The notes below the pieces were generated by a model. It was not told the origin of the DNA and did not search any database. It saw nothing but the letters and a program-made list of their open reading frames with translations. Positions 43,205 through 52,608 of a stretch of 64,000 nucleotides of DNA are shown in pieces. The translations under genes were made by a program, and so were the position numbers. Source of the DNA: DASUNQ01 sp044866775 (GTDB lineage Bacteria > Acidobacteriota > Thermoanaerobaculia > Multivoradales > UBA5704); assembly GCA_044866775.1 (NCBI GenBank), contig JBIOUG010000080.1:13082-77081 (forward strand), in the 5' to 3' direction. Numbering within the stretch: the first letter of the stretch is position 1; each line of letters starts with the position of its first letter.

Positions 43205-45709
43205 ATGCCCAGCCCCGTTGTCCGCCGCGCCGCCGTCCTGATCGCCTGCCTCGCGATCCTGACGTCGGGAACGGCCGCAGCCGCCGCTGGAGCGGCCGTC
43301 GACGCCACCTATGCCGCCCTCCGCGCGGCGCGCCCCGACGGGCGCAAGGTGACGGTCGCGGGGCTGACGCTCGAGCGCGACGTCTTCCGCTTCCGCTTCG
43401 ACAGCGGCACCTTCCACTTCCTCGCGCCGGTGGCCGGGCGGACGGTCGGCGCCGTGTTCCTGGGGGAGGGGAGCTGGCGCCTGGCGCCGGCGTCGGAGTC
43501 CGAGCGCCACCACCTCGCGTTGGTGACCGGCGAGAAGGACCTCGAGGTGCTCGAGGACCGCTTCGGCGAGCTGGTGCTGCTCTTCGGGGACGACACGGCG
43601 GCAGAGATCGAGCGCCACGCCGCCGCAACCACCGGCCCCCCCGAGCCGCGGGCGGTCGCGGCCTACGAGGACCAACTCAAGCGGCAGCGCAAGGAGTTCC
43701 ACACCAACTTCCATCTCCGCGTGCTGCACGACCTGCTGGACGCGCCGGGAGCTGGCGGCGGCGCCTTCCTCGCCTTTCCCCGCGGGCGCAAGCTGCCACA
43801 GGCCCTCGTCGCCGTCGACCCGCACGGCGCCGAGGCGCTGCGGCTGGGCCCGCTCCTGGGCGGCGAGGACTCGGTGCTCTTCGTCGCCGACGAGCACAAC
43901 GGCGGCCTCTGGTACCTCTCCGAGCCGGCGGCGGTCGTCAAGGCCGGGCGGCCGGCGCCGCAGCAGACGGCCGCCGACGCGCTCGACTACCGGGTCGAGA
44001 CCACGGTCGGCCGCGACGCCGATATCAGCGGCACGACCACCGTCCGCCTCGCCGTCCTGACGCCCGGAATCCGCGTCCTCCCGGTCCACCTCCTGGCCGA
44101 CCTGCGGATCGAGCAGGCCGCCTTCGCCGTGCCGGCGGCGACCGCTGGCGGCGAGCCCGCCTGGACCGACGTCGCCTGGGTGCAGGAGGACGAGGACGAC
44201 GACGCCGACGCGGCGGTCGTCTTCCCCGCGCCGCTCGCCAGGGGCGAGGAGGTGCTGCTGCGCCTCACCTACTCGGGGCGCGAGGTGCTCGACGACGTCG
44301 GCGACGGCACCTTCGTCGTCGGCGCGCGCGAGAGCTGGTACGCCAACCTCGGGGTCTTCACCGATCCCGCCACCTTCACCCTCGTCTATCGCGTCCCGGC
44401 CGGCAGGGACGTGGTCTCGGTCGGCACCCGCCGCGAGCTACGCGAGGAAGCGGGGCAGAGCGTCTCGGTGTGGACCACCGAGCAGCCGGTACAGGTGGCG
44501 GGGTTCAACTACGGCAAGTTCAAGCGCCTGGCCAAGCGCGACGAGGAGACCGCGGTCGAGGTCGAGGTCTACACCAGCCGTCGCACCCAGGCCATCACGC
44601 TCGAGTGGAGCGCCATGGACGAGGTGGCCGACGTCGCGGGCGCCGAGGGACTGTCGTCGGCCGCCGGCCAGGGGCTGGGGCAGATCATCCCCGAGCGGCT
44701 GGCCGACGGGATCCTGGTCGACGGCCTCAACTCCTCGCGCGTCTTCACCACCTACTTCGGGCCGCTGCCGCAGCGCCAGGTGGCGATCACCCAGCAGGCG
44801 CAGTGGAACTTCGGCCAGTCCTGGCCGTCGCTCATCTTCATGCCCTATCTCTCGTTCCTCGACGGCACGCAGCGCCAGCGGCTGGGGCTGACGCAGGCCG
44901 GGGCGTTCGTCGAGGAGGTGGGCTACCACGAGTTCGCCCACCAGTGGTGGGGGCACTTGGTGGGCTTTCGCTCGATCCGCGATCAGTGGCTGTCGGAAGG
45001 GTTCGCCGAGTTCTCCTCGGCGCTCGCGCTACAGCACGCCCAGGGGTGGGGAAAGTACGGCGAGTTCTGGGAGCGGACGCGGCAGTTCCTGCTCGAAAAG
45101 ACGCGGGGCAACGCCATCCCCAACTACGAGGCGGGCCCGATCACCCAAGGGCTGCGTCTGTCGACCCAGCGCAGCCCCTTCGCCTACCCGGCGATCGTCT
45201 ACGGCAAGGGGGCGTTCGTCCTCCACATGCTGCGCATGCTGATGTGGGACGGCGGCTCGCCGGCGCCCGACGCGCGCTTCATCGCCATGATGCAGGACTT
45301 CGCCAGGAGCTTCGCCGGCCGCCAGGCCACGACCGCCGACTTCCAGGCGGTCGTCGAGCGCCACATGGTCCCGGCCATGAACGCCACCGGCGACGGCACC
45401 ATGAACTGGTTCTTCCAGCAGTGGGTCTACGGCACCGAGATCCCGCGCTACACCCAGGACTTGAAGCTCGAGAAGATCGGCGACGACCGCTGGCGCGTCG
45501 CGGGCACGGTGACGCAGGCAGGGGTCTCCGAGGGCTTCCGCTCCCTCGTCCCGCTCTACTTCGACTTCGGCAAGGGCGACCTGGCACGCTTCGGCATGGT
45601 GGCCATGGTCGGGAGCGGCAGCAAGGCCGTCGACGCGACGCTCACCGTCCCGCGCAGGCCCCGCCGCGTCGTCTTGAACGCCCGTCACGAAGTGCTGGCG
45701 CGGGACTGA
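43205..45709 (+). CDS. M1 family metallopeptidase, exported
   Basis: 834 residues. Signal peptide (RRAAVLIACLAILTSGTAAA). About 250 residues of a lineage-typical N-terminal domain (YAALRAARPDGRKVTVAGLT), then an M1 fold with YHEFAHQWWGHLV: zinc ligands His575 and His579, catalytic Glu576, third ligand Glu598 in LSEGFAEFSSAL, the exact gluzincin spacing. The canonical GAMEN exopeptidase motif is not seen; VAGFNYGKFKRL stands in its place, so aminopeptidase activity is uncertain. Ends with a beta domain (YFDFGKGDLARFGMVAMVGS). Likely periplasmic or outer-membrane. Confidence 0.9.
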   Translation: MPSPVVRRAAVLIACLAILTSGTAAAAAGAAVDATYAALRAARPDGRKVTVAGLTLERDVFRFRFDSGTFHFLAPVAGRTVGAVFLGEGSWRLAPASESERHHLALVTGEKDLEVLEDRFGELVLLFGDDTAAEIERHAAATTGPPEPRAVAAYEDQLKRQRKEFHTNFHLRVLHDLLDAPGAGGGAFLAFPRGRKLPQALVAVDPHGAEALRLGPLLGGEDSVLFVADEHNGGLWYLSEPAAVVKAGRPAPQQTAADALDYRVETTVGRDADISGTTTVRLAVLTPGIRVLPVHLLADLRIEQAAFAVPAATAGGEPAWTDVAWVQEDEDDDADAAVVFPAPLARGEEVLLRLTYSGREVLDDVGDGTFVVGARESWYANLGVFTDPATFTLVYRVPAGRDVVSVGTRRELREEAGQSVSVWTTEQPVQVAGFNYGKFKRLAKRDEETAVEVEVYTSRRTQAITLEWSAMDEVADVAGAEGLSSAAGQGLGQIIPERLADGILVDGLNSSRVFTTYFGPLPQRQVAITQQAQWNFGQSWPSLIFMPYLSFLDGTQRQRLGLTQAGAFVEEVGYHEFAHQWWGHLVGFRSIRDQWLSEGFAEFSSALALQHAQGWGKYGEFWERTRQFLLEKTRGNAIPNYEAGPITQGLRLSTQRSPFAYPAIVYGKGAFVLHMLRMLMWDGGSPAPDARFIAMMQDFARSFAGRQATTADFQAVVERHMVPAMNATGDGTMNWFFQQWVYGTEIPRYTQDLKLEKIGDDRWRVAGTVTQAGVSEGFRSLVPLYFDFGKGDLARFGMVAMVGSGSKAVDATLTVPRRPRRVVLNARHEVLARD

Positions 45710-45740
45710 CGCGGGCGCCCTGCGCCTTCGCGAACCCTGC

Positions 45741-45746
45741 TATACT
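45741..45746 (+). promoter_or_regulatory. Candidate -10 element
   Basis: TATACT in an otherwise G+C-rich 269-base gap upstream of the propeller-protein gene. No good -35 at 16-18 bases. Placed about 230 bases before the start codon, giving a long leader if used. Confidence 0.3.
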
Positions 45747-45978
45747 GCTCTCCGAAGTATCTGAAGTTGCTTCCCTTGCGGTCTGCCGTGCCCCCCGCCT
45801 CCCGTGATGGGAGGACCCCTCGACGGCCATGGCGGACTCGGTCCAGCTTCCCTCTCCTCCCCGCGGCGGCGCGCACGTGGCGCCGCGCAGTCGATCCCCA
45901 CCGGCTGCCAGCAACCCGGCCTCTCACCGCCAACGTCGTGGTGTTCCGCGGGACGATCGACCGACAAGGAGAAGACCG

Positions 45979-47724
45979 ATGAGACGAATGGTCGTGCTGC
46001 TGTGTGTCGCTGCACTGCCTGCCATGGGCGGCGTCACGGGCCTGTTTGCCGCCTCCCCGCCGATCCAGTGGCCCCAGTGGGGCCAGGACCCACAGCACGC
46101 CGGAATGGTCCAGAACCCCGGCGCGCCGCTGACCGGCATCCTCGAGGACATCGTCTACGACCCGTTCGTGGACGAGGAGATCGACGCCGGCGGCGGCGCT
46201 CTCCTGGTGCACTACCAGGTGCCGATGCTCGACGGCAACGACGTCTACATGGTGTTCAAGGGCGGCAACTTCACCACGCTCGCCAACTGGGAGACGCAGG
46301 ACTGGATGGAGAAGAAGCTGACCTGGCAGGGCTCGAACCTGGTGGAGGCGTGGTCTTTCACCTCGAGCTGGAAGCCGGTGCCGTTCGCGAGCCCGGTCAC
46401 CTTCAACGGGCCGACCTGGGAGCCGGTGTTCCACCCCGTGCTGGTGGGGGACTTCATCTACATCCCCTGCGCCGGCGGCACGGTGATGAAGGTCAGGAAG
46501 TCGGACGGCGCGGTGGTGGCGGACATCAATCCCTTCGGCGCCAGCGAAGACCCCGACATCTTCGTCGCCGGCCCGCTCTCCGCCGACAAGAAGGGCAACG
46601 TCTATTACAACGCGATCAAGCTCACGCACGGGCAGCCGTGGGTCAACGACGTGGTGGACTCCTGGCTGGTCAAGATCACGCCGCAGAACCAGGCGTCGAA
46701 GGTCTCCTTCTCGGTGCTGACGCCGGACGCGCCGCAGGCGACCGACCCCTGCAAGGTCGAGTTCAGCAGCAGCCTGTTGCCGTGGCCGCCGTCGCCGGAC
46801 GCCGTCCCGCCGACCACCCCGTGCGGATCGCAGCGCCCCGGCATCAACGTCGCGCCGGCGATCGCTCCGGACGGCACGATCTATACCGTCAGCCGCGGCC
46901 ACTTCGTCAGCCGCTACAACTTCCTGATCGCGGTCAATCCGAACCTGACGCGCAAGTGGAACGCGTCGCTGCGGGGTCATTTGAACGACGGCTGCGGCGT
47001 GCTGCTGCCGATCGGCGGCCCCGGCGGCTGCCGGGTGGGAGCGCCTTTCGGCGTCGATCCGGGCACCAACGAGCCGGGACCCGGCCGCGTGCTCGACGAG
47101 GGCTCGTCCTCGCCGACCATCGCCCCGGACGGCAGCATCATCTACGGCGCCTACACCCGCTACAACTGGGCGCAGGGCCATCTCATGCGCTTCAGCTCGA
47201 GCGGGCAGTTCCTGGCCGCCTACGAGTTCGGGTGGGACATCACGCCGGGCATCTACCGCCACGGCGGCACCTACTCGATCGTGCTCAAGGACAACCACTA
47301 TGGCGAGGTCGGGTCGTACTGCAACGACGAGGCCGTTTGCCCGTCCGACCGCACCGCGACGCACCCGGGCTACCCCGAGGAGTACTTCATCACCCAGCTC
47401 GGGCCGGCGATGAACGTCGAGTGGAAGTGGAAGAACACGAACACCCTGGCCTGCAGCCGTGACGCGAGCGGCAACGTCACCTGCGTCGACGATCATCCGA
47501 ACTCCTTCGAGTGGTGCGTCAACGGGATGGCGATTGACCGCGACGGCGTCGTCTTCGCCAACAGCGAGGACGGCAACATGTACGCCATCGCCCAGGGAGG
47601 AGTGCTGCGCGACAGCCTCTTCCAGCAGCTCGCCCTCGGCGCCGCCTACACGCCGGCGTCGATCGGCGGCGACGGCAGGATCTACTCGCAGAACGCCGGC
47701 CACCTCTTCGTGCTCGGCAACTGA
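45979..47724 (+). CDS. Secreted beta-propeller-like protein
   Basis: 581 residues. Signal peptide (MVVLLCVAALPAMGGVTGLF), then repeated strands with GDFIYIPCAGGTVMKVRKSD, IAPDGTIYTVSRGHFVSRYN, SSPTIAPDGSIIYGAYTRYN, IDRDGVVFANSEDGNMYAIA and IGGDGRIYSQNAGHLFVLGN, the blade pattern of PQQ-like or quinoprotein-type propellers. Several Cys (GCGVLLPIGGPGGC) suggest disulfides. No catalytic PQQ ligands can be assigned, so it may be structural or binding. ATG 45979 has an AAGGAGA site; earlier in-frame starts lack one and would not give a signal peptide. Confidence 0.82.
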   Translation: MRRMVVLLCVAALPAMGGVTGLFAASPPIQWPQWGQDPQHAGMVQNPGAPLTGILEDIVYDPFVDEEIDAGGGALLVHYQVPMLDGNDVYMVFKGGNFTTLANWETQDWMEKKLTWQGSNLVEAWSFTSSWKPVPFASPVTFNGPTWEPVFHPVLVGDFIYIPCAGGTVMKVRKSDGAVVADINPFGASEDPDIFVAGPLSADKKGNVYYNAIKLTHGQPWVNDVVDSWLVKITPQNQASKVSFSVLTPDAPQATDPCKVEFSSSLLPWPPSPDAVPPTTPCGSQRPGINVAPAIAPDGTIYTVSRGHFVSRYNFLIAVNPNLTRKWNASLRGHLNDGCGVLLPIGGPGGCRVGAPFGVDPGTNEPGPGRVLDEGSSSPTIAPDGSIIYGAYTRYNWAQGHLMRFSSSGQFLAAYEFGWDITPGIYRHGGTYSIVLKDNHYGEVGSYCNDEAVCPSDRTATHPGYPEEYFITQLGPAMNVEWKWKNTNTLACSRDASGNVTCVDDHPNSFEWCVNGMAIDRDGVVFANSEDGNMYAIAQGGVLRDSLFQQLALGAAYTPASIGGDGRIYSQNAGHLFVLGN

Positions 47725-47854
47725 GCGGGGAGCGCAGCCGGCGGGCGCGCCCGGGCAGGATCGTCCGGGCGCGCCCCGCCGGGTCGCATTGGGCGGGCGC
47801 ATGGCCGAGGGTGTACCCTCCGCCTCCTGTCGGCTGACCCTGGAGGAGACGAGG

Positions 47855-48556
47855 ATGGCGAGCCAGCCACTGGCCGTGTTCCCGCTCTACGACGGCTCGA
47901 CCCTGCTGGACTTCGGAGGGGCGACGCAGGTCTTCGCCTTCGCCGGCCTGACGCCGATCTGGGCGGCGCCGACGCTCGACCCGGTCACCACGACCGAAGG
48001 GGTCCAGGTGCTGCCGTCGCGCACCTTCGAGTCGCTCGCCGCGGAGCCCATCGAGATCCTCTTCGTTCCCGGCGGCGGCTCGGCGGTGGCGAAGGCGATG
48101 CTCGATCCCGAGCTCGTCGGCTTCGTGCGCGCGGCGGGACGGCGGGCGCGCTACGCCGGCTCGGTCTGTACCGGCGCCTTCGTGGTCGCCGCGGCGGGCC
48201 TGTTCGACGGTTTCGAGGCCACGACCTACTGGAGCCAGCGCGAGAACCTGGCCCTCTTCCCCGAGATCGAGGTCGCGGCCGGCTACCCGCGCTGGGTGAT
48301 CCACGGCAACCGCTTCTCGGGCGGCGGGATCTCGTCCTCGATCGACCTCGCCCTCGAGCTGGTGAGCCTCCGCTCCGGCGCGACGCAGAGCATGACCACC
48401 CAGCTCTCCATCCAGTACGCGCCCGACCCGCCGTTCCAGAGCGGCGATCCGTCGCAAGCGCCGCCCGAGGTCACGCACTCGGTGCGGCAGCAGCAGGCGG
48501 CCTTCATCGCCGACCTCCGCGCGGCGACGGAGGCGGTGATCGGCGGGGTCGGCTGA
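47855..48556 (+). CDS. DJ-1/PfpI family protein
   Basis: 233 residues of the isonitrile-hydratase/AraC-N-terminal subgroup of the class I glutamine-amidotransferase-like superfamily. LAVFPLYDGSTLLDFGGATQ at the start, IEILFVPGGGSAVAKAML in the middle, nucleophile Cys105 in GSVCTGAFVVAAAGLFDGF, then TTYWSQRENLALFPEIEV and ISSSIDLALELVSL. No helix-turn-helix follows, so it is an enzyme rather than a regulator. Activity (isocyanide hydration, glyoxalase-like, chaperone) is not predictable. Preceded by GGAGGAGACGAGG. Confidence 0.85.
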   Translation: MASQPLAVFPLYDGSTLLDFGGATQVFAFAGLTPIWAAPTLDPVTTTEGVQVLPSRTFESLAAEPIEILFVPGGGSAVAKAMLDPELVGFVRAAGRRARYAGSVCTGAFVVAAAGLFDGFEATTYWSQRENLALFPEIEVAAGYPRWVIHGNRFSGGGISSSIDLALELVSLRSGATQSMTTQLSIQYAPDPPFQSGDPSQAPPEVTHSVRQQQAAFIADLRAATEAVIGGVG

Positions 48557-48563
48557 GCGACGG

Positions 48564-50150
48564 CTAAGTCAGCCGCCCCGCGCGCTGGAGCCGTTCGAGA
48601 TGGGCGAGGATCTGCCGCTCGGCGAGCGGCCAGGCCTCGGGAGGCGCGTCGTCGTAGACGGTGGGGAGCATCGCGCGCGGCGACCGCGTCCCCGCCCGCC
48701 AGGCGGCGAGGACCCGCTCCTCGCGCCAGAGGCGATGGTCCATGTATTCCTGGAGCTTGGCCGCGCCGCGGCGGATCGCCGGGCCGTGGGCGGGCAGCAG
48801 CGTGGTGGGGGAGAGGGCGCGCGCCTTGGCGAGGGACGCGAGGTAGTCGTCCATGTCGCCCTCGGGCGGATCGACGACGATCGTCCCGAGGCCGGCGACC
48901 AGATCCCCCGCCACCAGCGCGCCGTCGGCCTCGTCGAAGAAGCAGAGGTGGCCGCGCGCGTGCCCCGGGGTGTGGACCACGCGCAGGGTCATCGGCGGCT
49001 CGCCGGCGAGCGGCACCTGCTGGCCGTCGACCAGCTCGGCGTCGACCGGGATCCCGCGCGCGGCCAGCCGCTCGGCCGTGGCGGCGTGGGCGTGGACCGG
49101 GACGCCGAACGCCTGCCGCACCGCCGCGACGCCGCCGACGTGATCCGGGTGGTGGTGGGTGAGCCAGATCGCGGTCAGCCGGCGCCCCGCCGGCGCGAGC
49201 GCGGCCCGCAGCGCGCGGCCGAGCCGGTCGATCTCCCCCGGGTCCGCCGAACCCGGATCGACGAGCACCATCTCGCCGTGTCCCAGCAGGTAGGCGTTGG
49301 TGTGGCTGGCCGGCGGGAGGGTCGCGGTGCGCAGCGGGATGGCGACGATCCCGGGCCGGAACTCCATGCGCCGGAACGGCCCGAGGTTGGCCTCGCGCGG
49401 ATCGACCAGCCGCGGCAGCCCGGCGACCGGGCCGTCCTCGGCCAGCACGCGCAGGATGTGGAGCACCGGCGGCGCCGCCAGCACCTCGCCCCGCCGCCAG
49501 CGCTCGACCGCCGCCCCCGCCTCCACCCATTCGCCCGCCGCCAGCTCCCCCGGCAGCACCTCGGGCTGCACCGCCGCCTGCCGCGGCCACTCGACGAGAA
49601 AGAACCGGTTGTCGAAGCGCAGCGGCCCGAACGGCGGCGTCAGCCAGCGCCCCGCGAAGACCAGCCGCGAGGCGTCGAGCGTCACCCCCAGCTCGTCCGC
49701 CACCCGCCCCAGCGCTCCTGCGTCCGCCAGCACCCGCCGCCGCGCCGCCGCGAGCTCGGCGGGCAGCGCCACCGCCGCCGGCCGCGCCAGCAACACGCCC
49801 GTCTCCTCGAGCAGCTCCCGCAACGCGCACGCGAGCAGCCCCGGCACGAGGTCCCCCGGCAGCTCGCCCAGCCCGTCGAGCAGCGTCTCCGGCGCCGCGG
49901 CCGCCATCCCGCTCCCGATCCCCTGCGCCTCCCCGGCCACCGGCGTCGCCGCATCCGCCTTCGCCACCGACCCGCCCACGAAGGCGTGCCACCCCCCCAT
50001 GAACGCCAGCTCCTCCGCCCGCTGCACCCAGAAGACCTCGACTCCCGTCTCCCCCTGCCGCCACAGCACCACCGCCGCCGAAGCCCGCGGCGCCCGCGCC
50101 GCCGCCGCCGGCACGCCTGCCAACACCGTCTCGTAGAGCGACTCAGCCAC
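48564..50150 (-). CDS. Nudix-MBL fusion hydrolase
   Basis: 528 residues. N-terminal Nudix-like domain (about 15-245): ASAAVVLWRQGETGVEVFWV, GGWHAFVGGSVAKAD and the Nudix box core ALRELLEETGVLL. C-terminal metallo-beta-lactamase fold (about 265-470): TNAYLLGHGEMVLVDPGSAD, metal motif THHHPDHVGG, HTPGHARGHLCFF, LVAGDLVAGLGTI and LLPAHGPAIRRG, then a winged-helix-like LACTB2 tail. MBL parts resemble LACTB2 RNases/thioesterases; Nudix parts resemble RNA-cap or CoA pyrophosphatases. GTG 50150 chosen because upstream residues are implausible. Confidence 0.87.
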   Translation of the reverse strand: MAESLYETVLAGVPAAAARAPRASAAVVLWRQGETGVEVFWVQRAEELAFMGGWHAFVGGSVAKADAATPVAGEAQGIGSGMAAAAPETLLDGLGELPGDLVPGLLACALRELLEETGVLLARPAAVALPAELAAARRRVLADAGALGRVADELGVTLDASRLVFAGRWLTPPFGPLRFDNRFFLVEWPRQAAVQPEVLPGELAAGEWVEAGAAVERWRRGEVLAAPPVLHILRVLAEDGPVAGLPRLVDPREANLGPFRRMEFRPGIVAIPLRTATLPPASHTNAYLLGHGEMVLVDPGSADPGEIDRLGRALRAALAPAGRRLTAIWLTHHHPDHVGGVAAVRQAFGVPVHAHAATAERLAARGIPVDAELVDGQQVPLAGEPPMTLRVVHTPGHARGHLCFFDEADGALVAGDLVAGLGTIVVDPPEGDMDDYLASLAKARALSPTTLLPAHGPAIRRGAAKLQEYMDHRLWREERVLAAWRAGTRSPRAMLPTVYDDAPPEAWPLAERQILAHLERLQRAGRLT

Positions 50151-50265
50151 GCGGCGGCATTGTAGGCGCGGGGGCGGCGATCGCGCGCCTGTCCCTCTTC
50201 CCCGGCAAGTCTCCACTTTCTAGGCGGGGCGTCTCACGCTCAAAGGAGGGGTTCTGTCGTCGACG

Positions 50266-52608
50266 ATGCGCTCGCGCGCACTGCTCTGCCTCGCCTCGCT
50301 TCTCGTCCTGTCGGCGGCGGGCGCCGCCCAGGAGCCGCCGGCGCCCGCTCCCGAGCCGCCGCCCGTCGCGCCGCCGGTCGCGCCGACGCCACCCGCCGTC
50401 CCTCCGACCGCGGCTCCCTCGCCGCCGGCGACCGCCGTCCCGGGCCCGCCGCCCGACGCCGGCACGCGTCACTTCCAGGTCACCCCAGCCGCCTCCGAGG
50501 TGCGCGTCGACGGCGCGCTCGACGAGCCCGCCTGGGCGACGGCCACCGTCGTCGACCTGCCCTACGAGTGGTTCCCCGGCGACAACATCACCCCGCCGGT
50601 CCACACCGAGGCCCTGGTCACCTTCGACAGCCACCATCTCTACGTCGGCTTCCGCGTCCACGACCCGCGCCCGCGGGAGATTCGCGCCCACCTGATGGAC
50701 CGCGATGCCGCCACCAGCTTCCAGCAGGACGACTACGTCGGCTTCCAGATCGACACCTTCAACGACGAGCGGCGGAGCTTCCAGTTCCGCGTCAACCCGA
50801 TGGGCGTGCAGTTCGACGCCTTCTTCAGCGAGGTCGACCGCGTCCCCGACACCACCTGGGACGTCATCTGGGACTCCTCGGCGCGGATCACCGAGGAAGG
50901 CTGGACGGCCGAGCTCGCCGTGCCCTTCCAGCAGCTCCGCTTCCCGCGCACCACCGGACCGCAGACCTGGGGGTTCGTCGCCTTCCGCTCCTACCCGCGC
51001 AACGTCATCCACCGCATCTCCTCGAAGCACACCGACCGGCGCAAGAACTGCTTCCTCTGCGAGGAGAACAAGATCACCGGCTTCGCGGGGATGTCGCCGG
51101 GGCGCAACCTCGAGCTGGCGCCGACGGCGACGGCGCTGCGCACCGACCGCCAGACGCCGCCGCTGCGGGGCGAGCTGGTCGAGGGGGACGAGAAGCTCGA
51201 GCCCGGGCTCTCGGCGCGCTGGGGAGTCACGCCCAACGTCACCCTCAACGCCACCGCCAACCCCGACTTCTCGCAGGTCGAGGCCGACTCCGCGCAGCTC
51301 GACGTCAACCTCCGATTCGCCCTGTCGTTCCCAGAGAAGCGGCCGTTCTTCCTCGAGGGCGCCGACGTCTTCGCGACGCCGATCGAGGCCGTCTTCACGC
51401 GCACCGTCGTCGAGCCCGAGTGGGGCGTCAAGCTGAGCGGCAAGGAGGGCAAGAACGCCTTCGGCCTGATGCTTTCCGAAGACGAGCGCAACAACCTGCT
51501 GCTGCCGTCCAACCAGACCTCGCGCATCGTGCCGCTCGACATGAACGTCCGGAGCGGCGTCTTCCGCTACCGCCGCGACGTCGGCGAGCGGTCGATCGTC
51601 GGCCTCCTCTACACCGGCCGCGAGGGCGACGCCTACCACGGGCGCCTGCTGGGCGTCGACGGGCAGATCGGCATCACCGACTCCGACACCCTGCGCTTCC
51701 AGGCGCTGCACTCCGACACGCTCTATCCCGACGAGGTCGACGCCTTCGGCGGCGAGGGCTTCCTCGCCCGGTACGAGCACCAGGCGCGCAGTTGGGAGGC
51801 CTCGGTCGCCTACCATGACCTCGACCCGGACTTCCGCGCCGACAGCGGCTTCGTGCCGCGCGTCGACATCCGCACCGCCGAGGCTACGGCCAAGCGCATC
51901 TTCCGCGGCAAACGGGGGGACTGGTTCACCCAGATCGACGCCGGCCTCTCCGCCCTGCGTACCGACGACCACGACGGGCGCTTGACCGACGAGACCTACG
52001 AGCTGTTCGGCAGCTATCAGGGGCCGCTGCAGTCGATCGCCGAGTTCGCCGTCGAGCGCACGACGCAGCTCTTCAACGGCGTCACCTTCGAGCTCGACCG
52101 GCAGAGCTGGGGGCTGCAGGCGAATCCCACCGGGTACCTCCGGCTGCAGTTCATCGGCCGGCGCGGCGACGAGGTGGACGTCGACAACACCCGCCTCGGC
52201 GAGATCCTCGCCTTGACCCCGGCGGTGCAGTGGCGCATCGGGCGGCGCCTCAACCTCAACCTGAGCCACCAGGCGCAGTGGCTCGACGTCCCCGGCGGCG
52301 AGCTCTTCGCGGCCCACCTCACGCAGCTCCGGCTCTTCTACCAGTTCAACGTCCGCACCTCGGTGCGCGCCGTCGTGCAGCGCACCGACATCACCCGCAA
52401 CCGCGACCTCTACAAGCCCGAGATCAGGCCGCGCATCGAGCCGGAGAGCGAGCGCCTGTTCAGCCAGCTCCTCTTCTCCTGGAAGCTCAACCCGCAGACC
52501 GTGCTCTTCCTCGGCTACAGCGACAACCGGCTCGGCAACCAGCAGGTCGACCTGACGCGGACCGAGCGCACGTTCTTCGCCAAGGTCGGCTACGCGTTCT
52601 TGTTCTGA
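50266..52608 (+). CDS. CBM9/DUF5916 outer-membrane protein
   Basis: 780 residues. Signal peptide (ALLCLASLLVLSAAGAA), a Pro/Ala linker of ~45 residues (about 22-65), then a CBM9-like sugar-binding domain (VRVDGALDEPAWATATVVDL, LYVGFRVHDPRP, WTAELAVPFQQLRFP), and DUF5916 from about residue 240: NATANPDFSQVEADSAQLDV and FFLEGADVF, followed by a series of amphipathic strands ending in VGYAFLF with terminal Phe, as in outer-membrane barrels. Function unknown; family is common in Acidobacteria and Bacteroidetes. The 3' end overlaps the convergent SRPBCC gene by 19 bases. Confidence 0.9.
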   Translation: MRSRALLCLASLLVLSAAGAAQEPPAPAPEPPPVAPPVAPTPPAVPPTAAPSPPATAVPGPPPDAGTRHFQVTPAASEVRVDGALDEPAWATATVVDLPYEWFPGDNITPPVHTEALVTFDSHHLYVGFRVHDPRPREIRAHLMDRDAATSFQQDDYVGFQIDTFNDERRSFQFRVNPMGVQFDAFFSEVDRVPDTTWDVIWDSSARITEEGWTAELAVPFQQLRFPRTTGPQTWGFVAFRSYPRNVIHRISSKHTDRRKNCFLCEENKITGFAGMSPGRNLELAPTATALRTDRQTPPLRGELVEGDEKLEPGLSARWGVTPNVTLNATANPDFSQVEADSAQLDVNLRFALSFPEKRPFFLEGADVFATPIEAVFTRTVVEPEWGVKLSGKEGKNAFGLMLSEDERNNLLLPSNQTSRIVPLDMNVRSGVFRYRRDVGERSIVGLLYTGREGDAYHGRLLGVDGQIGITDSDTLRFQALHSDTLYPDEVDAFGGEGFLARYEHQARSWEASVAYHDLDPDFRADSGFVPRVDIRTAEATAKRIFRGKRGDWFTQIDAGLSALRTDDHDGRLTDETYELFGSYQGPLQSIAEFAVERTTQLFNGVTFELDRQSWGLQANPTGYLRLQFIGRRGDEVDVDNTRLGEILALTPAVQWRIGRRLNLNLSHQAQWLDVPGGELFAAHLTQLRLFYQFNVRTSVRAVVQRTDITRNRDLYKPEIRPRIEPESERLFSQLLFSWKLNPQTVLFLGYSDNRLGNQQVDLTRTERTFFAKVGYAFLF

